A stretch of 64,000 nt of DNA from Streptomyces flavofungini (GTDB lineage: Bacteria > Actinomycetota > Actinomycetes > Streptomycetales > Streptomycetaceae), in contig NZ_CP128846.1 in the NCBI RefSeq assembly GCF_030388665.1, forward strand, positions 496,001-560,000, given 5' to 3'. Positions within the stretch are counted from its first letter, which is position 1; each line of letters starts with the position of its first letter. Shown in pieces: positions 17,269-24,564 of the stretch. The position numbers were made by a program, and so were the translations under genes. Below the pieces are notes generated by a model. It was not told where the DNA came from, made no database searches, and saw nothing but the letters and a program-made list of their open reading frames with translations.

Positions 17269-18141
17269 GTGAAAGGGATAGTTCTCGCGGGCGGCACGGG
17301 CAGCCGTCTCATGCCGATTACGGCAGGCACGTCGAAACAGCTTCTGCCGATCTACGACAAGCCGATGATCTTCTACCCGCTCTCGGTTCTGATGTTGGCC
17401 GGAATCCGGGACGTCCTGATCATCGCGGCGCCGGAATCCATGCCCTCGATGCGCGGACTGCTCGGCGACGGCGGGCATCTCGGAATGAATCTCACGTACG
17501 CGGAGCAGACTGAGCCGCGCGGTATCGCGGATGCCTACATCATCGGCGCCGACCATGTCGGCAACGACCGTTCCGCGCTTATACTCGGCGACAACCTGTT
17601 CCACGGGGCAGGATTCCAGGACTTGCTGCGCGAGGCCCGGGAGAAGTCGGACGGCTGCACGCTCTTCGGCTATCCGGTGGCGGATCCCGAGCGTTATGCG
17701 GTGGCCGAGACCGACGCGCACGGAAACCTGATCGGCATCGAGGAGAAGCCGGCCCGCCCGGCATCCAAGAACGCCATCACGGGGCTCTATTTCTACGACA
17801 GCGACGTGGTGGAGATGGCGCGCGGACTGCGCCCGTCGCACCGCGGCGAACTGGAGATCACCGATGTCAACAAGCTCTACCTCGAAGCCCACGGCGCCCG
17901 CCTCGTGCAGTTGGGCCGCGGCTTCACCTGGCTCGACGCGGGCACGTTCCGGTCCCTGCTCGACGCCAGCCAGTACGTCCAGGTCCTGATGGACCGCCAG
18001 GGCGTGCGGGTGGCGTGCGTGGAGGAGATCGCGCTGCGGATGGGCTTCATCGACGCCGAGCAGTGCCGCGAACTGGGCCTGGCCATGGGCAACTCGGGCT
18101 ACGGACGGTACGTCCGCGAGGTCGCGGAGGCCCTCGCGTGA
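17269..18141 (+). CDS. rmlA: glucose-1-phosphate thymidylyltransferase
   Basis: A 290-residue RmlA-type nucleotidyltransferase making dTDP-glucose from glucose 1-phosphate and dTTP, the first step of deoxysugar biosynthesis. Motifs are the loop LAGGTGSRLMPITAGTSKQL, DKPMIFYPLSVLM, LILGDNLFHG, IEEKPARPASKNAITGLYFY and TWLDAGTFRSL. The GTG start is preceded by GGGAGGAAAG. It begins a plus-strand operon with rmlB, a carrier protein, a glycosyltransferase and a ketosynthase. Confidence 0.96.
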   Translation: MKGIVLAGGTGSRLMPITAGTSKQLLPIYDKPMIFYPLSVLMLAGIRDVLIIAAPESMPSMRGLLGDGGHLGMNLTYAEQTEPRGIADAYIIGADHVGNDRSALILGDNLFHGAGFQDLLREAREKSDGCTLFGYPVADPERYAVAETDAHGNLIGIEEKPARPASKNAITGLYFYDSDVVEMARGLRPSHRGELEITDVNKLYLEAHGARLVQLGRGFTWLDAGTFRSLLDASQYVQVLMDRQGVRVACVEEIALRMGFIDAEQCRELGLAMGNSGYGRYVREVAEALA

Positions 18142-18163
18142 TGGCGGCACCGGAGGTGAGGGG

Positions 18164-19183
18164 GTGGTGGACATGCGTGTCCTGGTGACCGGCGGTGCCG
18201 GGTTCATCGGCTCGAACTTCGTGCGGCGCATGCTCGCGGGGGCGTACGCGGGGTTCGAGGACGCCGAGGTCGTGGTCCTCGACAAGCTGACCTACGCCGG
18301 GAATCCGAGCAATCTCGCCGAGGCCCTGGACGACCCGCGGCTGCGGTTCGTCCAGGCCGACATCTGCGACAGGGACGCCGTCCGGAGCGCGATCACGGGG
18401 GTCCGGACGGTGGTGCACTTCGCGGCGGAGTCGCACGTCGACCGGTCGCTGCTCGACGGCGACGCGTTCGTCGCCAGCAACATCGTCGGCAGCTACGAAC
18501 TGCTGCGCGCCGCGCTGCGCACCGAGGTCGACCGGTTCGTCCTGGTCTCCACCGACGAGGTGTACGGCGAGACGGAGACGGTCTCCTGGACCGAGGACTT
18601 CCCGCTGCGCCCCAACTCCCCCTATTCGGCGTCGAAGGCGTCGGCGGAACTGCTCGCCCGGTCCTTCCACCACACATACGGACTCCCGGTCTGCACCGCT
18701 CGGGCCTCCAATACCTATGGGCCCTACCAGTTCCCGGAAAAGCTCATCCCGCTGTTCGTCACCCGACTCCTGGACGGCCTGACGGTCCCGCTGTACGGCG
18801 ACGGCTCACAGGTGCGCGAGTGGATTCACGTCGACGACCACTGCCGGGGCCTCGCCCTCATCGCGGGCGCCGGGCGCCCGGGAGAGACGTACAACATCGG
18901 CGGCGGCACGGAGATATCCAATGCCGAACTCACCAAGATGCTCCTGGAGTTCCTGGACGCCGACTGGTCGCGGGTGCGTTTCACCGAGGACAGGAAAGGG
19001 CACGACCGACGCTATTCGATCGACTGCCGGAAGATCCGCGAAGAACTCGGCCACCGTCCGCTCGTCGCCTTCCGCGAGGGACTTCTCGACACCGTGCGCT
19101 GGTACGCGGACAACCGGAACTGGTGGGAGCCGCTGAAACGCCCCGGCGAGCTCCCTCTGGCCGCCATGGCGGAACCTCACTGA
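18164..19183 (+). CDS. rmlB: dTDP-glucose 4,6-dehydratase
   Basis: A 339-residue extended SDR enzyme producing dTDP-4-keto-6-deoxyglucose. It has the NAD loop TGGAGFIGSNFVRR, the TDE triad segment VLVSTDEVYGE, YSASKASAELL with the catalytic Tyr and Lys, and SNTYGPYQFPEKLIP. The GTG at 18164 follows GGAGG; an ATG at 18173 is equally close to the conserved start. It lies 22 bp after rmlA. Confidence 0.96.
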   Translation: MVDMRVLVTGGAGFIGSNFVRRMLAGAYAGFEDAEVVVLDKLTYAGNPSNLAEALDDPRLRFVQADICDRDAVRSAITGVRTVVHFAAESHVDRSLLDGDAFVASNIVGSYELLRAALRTEVDRFVLVSTDEVYGETETVSWTEDFPLRPNSPYSASKASAELLARSFHHTYGLPVCTARASNTYGPYQFPEKLIPLFVTRLLDGLTVPLYGDGSQVREWIHVDDHCRGLALIAGAGRPGETYNIGGGTEISNAELTKMLLEFLDADWSRVRFTEDRKGHDRRYSIDCRKIREELGHRPLVAFREGLLDTVRWYADNRNWWEPLKRPGELPLAAMAEPH

Positions 19184-19288
19184 CAGCCGCTTCGCCCTCA
19201 CCCGGCGACAGCCGGCATTCCGGAAAGCGGCCGACCAGGATACGAGCAGGAAACGACCAGGACGCGACACACAGAAAGGCTCACGGAG

Positions 19289-19537
19289 ATGGACCGGGCA
19301 GGCGTCAGGAAAGAGATCCAGAACTTCATGGATCAGTACTACGCACGCGAGGACGGCGTGGGGGAAGCCGCCGAGATGTACGACATCGACTCCTTCACCA
19401 TGGTGCAGCTCGTCCTTTATCTGGAGGACAAGTTCAACATCGTCATCCTGGAGGAACTGCACGGATTCGGCGGCGGCGACTTCGACGCCTTCGCCGCGTT
19501 CGTGGCGGCCGCCGGCCAGGAGAACGATGCGGCGTGA
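19289..19537 (+). CDS. acyl carrier protein 2
   Basis: An 82-residue small helical protein with MYDIDSFTMVQLVLYLEDKF. Ser 35 in IDSFTMVQ is the likely phosphopantetheine attachment site, giving an atypical but recognisable ACP. Its stop overlaps the GTG of glycosyltransferase 2, and a ketosynthase follows, so it probably carries the acyl chain used by that ketosynthase, or an acyl group glycosylated while bound. It differs strongly from ACP 1, so the two likely serve separate steps. Confidence 0.82.
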   Translation: MDRAGVRKEIQNFMDQYYAREDGVGEAAEMYDIDSFTMVQLVLYLEDKFNIVILEELHGFGGGDFDAFAAFVAAAGQENDAA

Positions 19538-20862
19538 CCCGGGTCCTGTTCGTCCTCTACGCGGAAAAGACCCACCTGTTCATCCAGGTGCCGCTGGCAC
19601 GGGCCTTCGCGGCGGCCGGTCATGAGGTGCGGGTGGCGAGTCAGCCGGAGCTTGTTCCGGAGATCACCCGGGCCGGTCTGACGGCCGTGCCCGTCGGCCG
19701 CGACCACGGCATGGGACGGCTCCTCGCCCTCCGCCCCGAGTTCAGAAGCCGCTTCGGGGGCAGCGACCTGCCGCCGTTCGATGTGGCGAATGTGCCGGGT
19801 GAGTTGTTGTCGTTGGAGTATCTGCGGGCGGGTTATGCGGATGTGGTGCCGTGGTGGTTCCGGTTGGTGAATGAGCCGTTGGTGGATGAGTTGGTGGGTT
19901 TTTGCCGGTGGTGGGAGCCGGATCTGGTGGTGTGGGAGCCGGGGACGTTCGCGGGTGGGGTGGCGGCGCGGGTGTGTGGTGCGGCGCATGGGCGGTTGAC
20001 GTGGGGGGTGGATTTCTTCGGTCGGGTGCGGGAGCAGTTCGTCCGCCTCGCGGAGGAGGAAGCCGCCGCCGTCGGCACGGGCGGGGATCCGCTGGGTGAG
20101 TGGCTCGGGGCCTGCGCCGAGCGGTACGGCGTCGGATTCGACGAGGAGCTGACGACGGGCCAGTTCACCGCCGACCTGCTTCCCGCCCCCTTCCGGCTCG
20201 ACACGGCGATCGACTACGTCCCGGTCCGCTACGGGACCTACAACGGGGTGTCGGTGGTGCCGCGGTGGTTGTGGGAGGTGCCGGTGCGGCCTCGGGTGGG
20301 GTTCACGTTGGGGTTGAGTGCGGTGGAGCGGCTTGCCGGGTATTCGGTGTCGGTGGTGGAGATCCTCAGGGCCCTGGCGGCGCTCGATGTGGAGGTGGTG
20401 GCGGCGTTGCCGGGTGCCGGGGAGATCCGGGAGGAGTTGGGTGGGGTGGTGGGGGAGCGGGTGCGGGTGGAGGAGTTCGTGCCGTTGGCGGCGCTGGCTC
20501 CGACGTGTGCGGTGATGGTTCATCACGGTGGGTTCGGCACGATCGGTACGACCTCCCTGCACGCCGTCCCCCAACTCGCCCTCGCCGAACAGCTCGACGC
20601 GATCTGGCTCGCCCGCGGCGTCACCTCCTACGGCGCCGGGACCGACCTCCCCGTGGCCGAGGCGACCGGCGAACGCGTCGCGCACGAAGTACGGCGGCTG
20701 CTCACGGAATCCTCCTTCACCGAAGGGGCACGGCGGCTGCGCGCCGACATGAGGGCCATGCCGAGCCCCGCCGAAGCCGTTCCCCACCTGCTCCGCCTCG
20801 CCGAACGGCACCGCCGCCCACCCCTGGCAGCCGCGCACCACCCTCAGCCGAAGAGCAACTGA
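19534..20862 (+). CDS. glycosyltransferase 2 (GT2, EryCIII/DesVII-like)
   Basis: A 442-residue GT-B glycosyltransferase beginning VTRVLFVLYAEKTHLFIQVPLA, a paralogue of GT1. The donor-site motif VMVHHGGFGTIGTT is identical. The differences cluster in the N-terminal acceptor half (about residues 64-80, 170-190 and 210-225) and before the C-terminus (AEQLDAIWLARGVTSYG). Two transferases imply two sugars, or two acceptor positions. GTG overlaps the stop of the carrier protein gene. Confidence 0.9.
   Translation: MTRVLFVLYAEKTHLFIQVPLARAFAAAGHEVRVASQPELVPEITRAGLTAVPVGRDHGMGRLLALRPEFRSRFGGSDLPPFDVANVPGELLSLEYLRAGYADVVPWWFRLVNEPLVDELVGFCRWWEPDLVVWEPGTFAGGVAARVCGAAHGRLTWGVDFFGRVREQFVRLAEEEAAAVGTGGDPLGEWLGACAERYGVGFDEELTTGQFTADLLPAPFRLDTAIDYVPVRYGTYNGVSVVPRWLWEVPVRPRVGFTLGLSAVERLAGYSVSVVEILRALAALDVEVVAALPGAGEIREELGGVVGERVRVEEFVPLAALAPTCAVMVHHGGFGTIGTTSLHAVPQLALAEQLDAIWLARGVTSYGAGTDLPVAEATGERVAHEVRRLLTESSFTEGARRLRADMRAMPSPAEAVPHLLRLAERHRRPPLAAAHHPQPKSN
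19617..20763 (+). repeat. inverted repeat blocks shared with glycosyltransferase 1 (right copy)
   Basis: Partner of the blocks at 15955-17100. About 19617-19705, 19779-20045, 20236-20570 and 20640-20763 are nearly identical on the opposite strand. The two copies flank rmlA, rmlB and ACP 2 as inverted repeats. Confidence 0.85.
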
Positions 20863-20876
20863 AGGCAGGCGACGAC

Positions 20877-22226
20877 ATGACCAGCACGTCGGCACACGAC
20901 GACCCGACCACGACACCGGGTGACGGGACCCCGGCCACGACACCGCAGCGGGCGGCCCCCGCTACGACACCGGGGCGGGCGGCGGCCCCCACGGCGCCGC
21001 CCCGCGTCGTCGTCACCGGCCGCGGCGTCGTCTCCCCGCTCGCCCCGGACTGGCCCGACACCTGGGCCGCCCTCGTCGCCGGGAAGAGCGGCATCCGCGA
21101 CATCACCGGGTTCGAGGTGGGCGACCTGCCGGTCCGCATCGGCGGCGAGGTACCCGGCTTCGAGCCCGAGCGCCACCTGCCGCGGCACGTCGTCCGGCGC
21201 ACCGACTGGACCATCCAGGTGGTCGTCGCGGCGGCCCGCATGGCGCTCCAGGAGGCCGGGATCGAGCTCGGCGAAGGGCTCGCGCCCCGGGTCGGGGTCG
21301 CCGTCGGCTCCATCATCGGCTCCACCCGGGTCGCCTCCCGCAACGCCATGGCCATGCGCGACGAGGGCTATGCCGCGGTCAGCCCGCAGGTGTTCCCCAC
21401 GATGGGCATCAGCTCGGCCGCCGAGGTGTGCCTGGAGCTGGGCGCGCGGGGCCCGTCCGCGGAGATGGTCGCCGCCTGCGCCACCGGCACGGTGTGCGTC
21501 GGTGAGGCGGCCCGTTGGATCCGCGAGGGGCGGGCCGACGTCGTCGTGGCCGGGGGCATGGACGCCTTCGACCGCCTCGAGCTCGCGGCGGCGGCGCGGG
21601 CCCGGGTGCTCTCGCGCAGGACGGGCGACCCGACGACCGCGAGCCGCCCCTTCGACAAGGACAGGGACGGCTTCGTGATGGGGGCGGGCGCGGGCGTCCT
21701 GGTCCTGGAGAGCGCCGACCACGCCCGCCGCCGCGGAGCCGTGGTCCACGCCGAACTCGCGGGCTACGCGACCACCACGGACGCCCACCACCTGACGGCC
21801 CCCTCCCCCGACGGCGCCCAGGCCGAACGCGCGATGCGCACCGCCCTGGAGTCCGCCCGCGCCACCCCCGCCGACGTCGGCTACATCAACGCCCACGGCA
21901 CCGGCACCCGCCTCAACGACGCCACCGAACTCACCGCGATCCGCCGGGTGTACGGCGACCACGCGCCCCGCGTCCCCGTCAGCTCGACCAAGAGCATGAC
22001 GGGCCACATGCTCGCCGCGGGCGGCGCCGTGGAGGCCGCTGTCGTCACCGAGGCCATCCGCACGGGCGTCGTGCCGCCCACCCTCAACTGCGACTCCCCC
22101 GAGGACCCGGCGATGAACTTCGTCGCACACCAGGCCCAGGAGCACCACGTGGAGGTCGGCGTCAGCCACTCCTTCGGCTTCGGCGGCCACAACGCCGTTC
22201 TCGTACTGCGGCGTTGGCGGGACTGA
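20877..22226 (+). CDS. stand-alone beta-ketoacyl-ACP synthase (KAS II-like)
   Basis: A 449-residue ketosynthase. The active-site Cys 201 is in MVAACATGTVCVG, with His 340 (NAHGTGTRLND), Lys 372 (STKSMTGHMLAAGG) and His 438 (GFGGHNAVL), so it is catalytically complete. The first 42 residues are a Thr/Pro/Ala-rich extension absent from FabF. No dedicated ketoreductase, dehydratase or chain-length factor is nearby, so it would share reductive enzymes with primary fatty acid synthesis or catalyse a single elongation. It lies 14 bp after the glycosyltransferase. Confidence 0.92.
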   Translation: MTSTSAHDDPTTTPGDGTPATTPQRAAPATTPGRAAAPTAPPRVVVTGRGVVSPLAPDWPDTWAALVAGKSGIRDITGFEVGDLPVRIGGEVPGFEPERHLPRHVVRRTDWTIQVVVAAARMALQEAGIELGEGLAPRVGVAVGSIIGSTRVASRNAMAMRDEGYAAVSPQVFPTMGISSAAEVCLELGARGPSAEMVAACATGTVCVGEAARWIREGRADVVVAGGMDAFDRLELAAAARARVLSRRTGDPTTASRPFDKDRDGFVMGAGAGVLVLESADHARRRGAVVHAELAGYATTTDAHHLTAPSPDGAQAERAMRTALESARATPADVGYINAHGTGTRLNDATELTAIRRVYGDHAPRVPVSSTKSMTGHMLAAGGAVEAAVVTEAIRTGVVPPTLNCDSPEDPAMNFVAHQAQEHHVEVGVSHSFGFGGHNAVLVLRRWRD

Positions 22227-22330
22227 GGGCCCGTCTGCGGGACTGACGGGCCTGCTGACGGGACTGGCGGACCCGTTCGCGGGACTGGCGGACCCGTTGG
22301 CGTGGCGGACCCGTTGGCGGGACTGACCGC
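22211..22330. repeat. degenerate 20-bp tandem repeats after the ketosynthase gene
   Basis: The unit GCGGGACTGGCGGACCCGTT recurs about five times with changes, starting in the last codons of the ketosynthase gene and running into the convergent gap before the C-methyltransferase. No clear hairpin terminator is seen in this 152-bp gap. Confidence 0.7.
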
Positions 22331-22378
22331 GCCCGCGGCCCGCCTCCGCCGTCGGGTCCTCCGGGAGCCGCACGCCCC

Positions 22379-23605
22379 TCAGTCCACCCGGACCCCGGGC
22401 ACGTACCGGATCCACCGTCCGCCACCGTCCCGGAACTCCTGCTCCTTCGCCATGATCTCCTCCGCGTGGTTCCACGCGAACAGCACCGCGTACGGCGGGC
22501 GGTCCTCGGCGAAGCGCTGGTGGGGCACCACCGGGATGTGGGATCCGGGGGTCAGCCGTCCCTGTTTGGCGGGCGTCGTGTCCGTGACGTACGCGATCAG
22601 CTCGGGACCGATGCCGCAGTAGTTGAGCACCGTGGCGCTCTTGGCCGTGGCGCCGTAGCCGACGACGCCCTTGCCTTGGGAGCGCAGCTCGCGCAGGAGC
22701 GAGGTGAGGTCGTCGCGGGCCTTCAGGACCCGGTCGCGGAAGCCCTCCAGGGTGTGGCGCGCGGTCAGCTCCGCGGCCGCCTCCTCGGCGAGCAGCTCGC
22801 CCACGGCCGCGCTGCGCTCGCGTGCGCCGTCGTGGGCCAGGGTGTAGCGCACCTCGCCGCCGTGCACGGTCAGGCGCTCCACGTCCACAAGGTCCAGGCC
22901 GTGCAGGCGCGCCATCTCCGCCACCGACCTGGCCGTGAAGTAGTAGAAGTGCTCGTCGTACATCTGGTCGAAGGACGTCTGCCGCACGATGTCGGCGAAG
23001 TAGGGGTCCTCGAAGACGAACACGCCGTCGGGTGCGAGGAGTTCGCGCACCCCGCGCAGCACCGAGCCCATGTACGGGATGTGGCACAGGGTGTTGGCGG
23101 CGTAGATGACCGCGGCCCGGCCGTCGGCGGCGCGGATGGCGCGGGCGGTCTCCTCCTCGAAGAAGTCCTTGCGCACCCGGATGCCGCGGGCGGCGGTGAC
23201 GTCGGCGACCGAGCCGGAGGGCTCCACGCCCAGATGCCGGATGCCCGCCTCGGCGACCGTCGCGAGCATCACGCCGTCGTTGCAGCCGAGTTCGACGATG
23301 AACGCGTCGTCGCCGGTCAGTTCGGTGCCGACGAAACGCTCGGCGACGCCCCGGAAGTGTTCCCGCATTCGGGCGGAACCGGAGGAATGGTAAGGGTAAT
23401 GATCGTGGAACATGCGCTCGCGCGGCACTTCGTGGAGCAGCTGCACCATCGTGCATGCGTCACAGGCTCCGACGACCAGTTGGAAGAAGTGTTCAGGAGC
23501 CGTTGAATCGGGCGGCAGGAAGCAGTCCGATATCGGCTGTTTCCCGAAGTCCATGAATGCGACGACCTCACCGCCGCAGACGCGGCACGCGGCAGACTCC
23601 GGCAT
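22379..23605 (-). CDS. dTDP-hexose 3-C-methyltransferase
   Basis: A 408-residue sugar C-methyltransferase of the EvaC/TylC3/TcaB9 family. The N-terminal zinc-binding region has CRVCGG and CDACTMVQLLHEVP, with FGKQPISDCFL between. The SAM site is IVELGCNDGVMLATV, and DPYFADIVRQTSFDQMYDEHFYYF is a family hallmark. These enzymes methylate C3 of dTDP-3-amino- or 3-keto-4-keto-dideoxyhexoses, giving branched sugars such as vancosamine. The ATG follows AGGAGAGG. It lies 92 bp downstream of the second LmbU-like gene and converges on the ketosynthase. Confidence 0.93.
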   Translation of the reverse strand: MPESAACRVCGGEVVAFMDFGKQPISDCFLPPDSTAPEHFFQLVVGACDACTMVQLLHEVPRERMFHDHYPYHSSGSARMREHFRGVAERFVGTELTGDDAFIVELGCNDGVMLATVAEAGIRHLGVEPSGSVADVTAARGIRVRKDFFEEETARAIRAADGRAAVIYAANTLCHIPYMGSVLRGVRELLAPDGVFVFEDPYFADIVRQTSFDQMYDEHFYYFTARSVAEMARLHGLDLVDVERLTVHGGEVRYTLAHDGARERSAAVGELLAEEAAAELTARHTLEGFRDRVLKARDDLTSLLRELRSQGKGVVGYGATAKSATVLNYCGIGPELIAYVTDTTPAKQGRLTPGSHIPVVPHQRFAEDRPPYAVLFAWNHAEEIMAKEQEFRDGGGRWIRYVPGVRVD

Positions 23606-23697
23606 ATTGCCTCTCCTCCGTGAGCGGATCGCTCCCCGGCCGCGACGGGACGCCGCGATACGGCGACCGCGGATATCGCGGCCACCGGATCGGGGAA

Positions 23698-24363
23698 TTA
23701 CTCAGAGGCTACGGACGAGTCGGGGCGAGGGGAACGGGACGCGTCGTCCGCGATTTCCGGGCCGAGCGCGGTGGCCGCGGCCTCGTCGACTTTTCGGATC
23801 ATCCAGTCGTTGAGGTCGCTCTCCATGTGCTGGGCGGCCTTCTCCCACCGGTCGCACTGCTCGGCCGACGCGGTCACCTGCACATCCTCCGTCGGCCCCG
23901 CATCCTGCGGCGCGGCGCGCGCGGCCCGCAGGTGCCGGCGCAGCTCGTTGCGGGACCAGCCGTGCTCCTCCGCCTGGGTCAGCCAGTGGTCCTGCGCCGA
24001 TGCGGGCAGCGCCGCGACCTCGGCGTGGTGCTGCAGGCTCAGTCCGTCCCGCCGGCGGGACGGAGGGAACTTGCGGGCGATCCAGGCGTAGTTGCGCAGC
24101 GTCTGGTAATCGAGCGACGTTTGCTCGATCGCATCGCGATAGCGGCGCGGATAGGTCTGCTGGCCGAATACCAGCCAGTCTCCCAGCCACCACGCGGATG
24201 AATCGACAATGGCAAATATCTGCTCTCCGATGGTTTTCCAGTGCTCCAGTGGCAGATAATCGGGCAAGGAGAGCGAGGACCGTCGCGTGCGCGCCCGGTC
24301 GTCCACGGTTAGCTTCTCCTGCGGGCCGCTCATGTTCGGTGTGGGATGTCGTAGATTCGGCAT
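23698..24363 (-). CDS. LmbU/NovE-family transcriptional regulator (copy 2)
   Basis: A 221-residue regulator sharing the core of copy 1: [42 protein letters not shown] and [17 protein letters not shown]. The ATG has GGGGGAGA upstream. Like copy 1 it begins a minus-strand operon whose next gene is a sugar-modifying enzyme. The C-terminal 60 residues are different from copy 1, which may set partner or effector specificity. Confidence 0.88.
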   Translation of the reverse strand: MPNLRHPTPNMSGPQEKLTVDDRARTRRSSLSLPDYLPLEHWKTIGEQIFAIVDSSAWWLGDWLVFGQQTYPRRYRDAIEQTSLDYQTLRNYAWIARKFPPSRRRDGLSLQHHAEVAALPASAQDHWLTQAEEHGWSRNELRRHLRAARAAPQDAGPTEDVQVTASAEQCDRWEKAAQHMESDLNDWMIRKVDEAAATALGPEIADDASRSPRPDSSVASE

Positions 24364-24564
24364 GGCGCTGTCTCCCCCGGTGACGGCTCATCATGAAGCG
24401 ATTCGAGCGGTCAGTAAAGAAACAGTAATGAGGGGTCCGGCCGGGCACAAGGGGAGTGCGCCGTTCTCGGCCGTCGCGGCCAGCCTCGTCAGGGCCGCAC
24501 ACGCGATCACCCCGTCCGTTCCGTCCCGCCCCACCCGTCTCGTGCCCCTGCCGGAAAGAGGACC

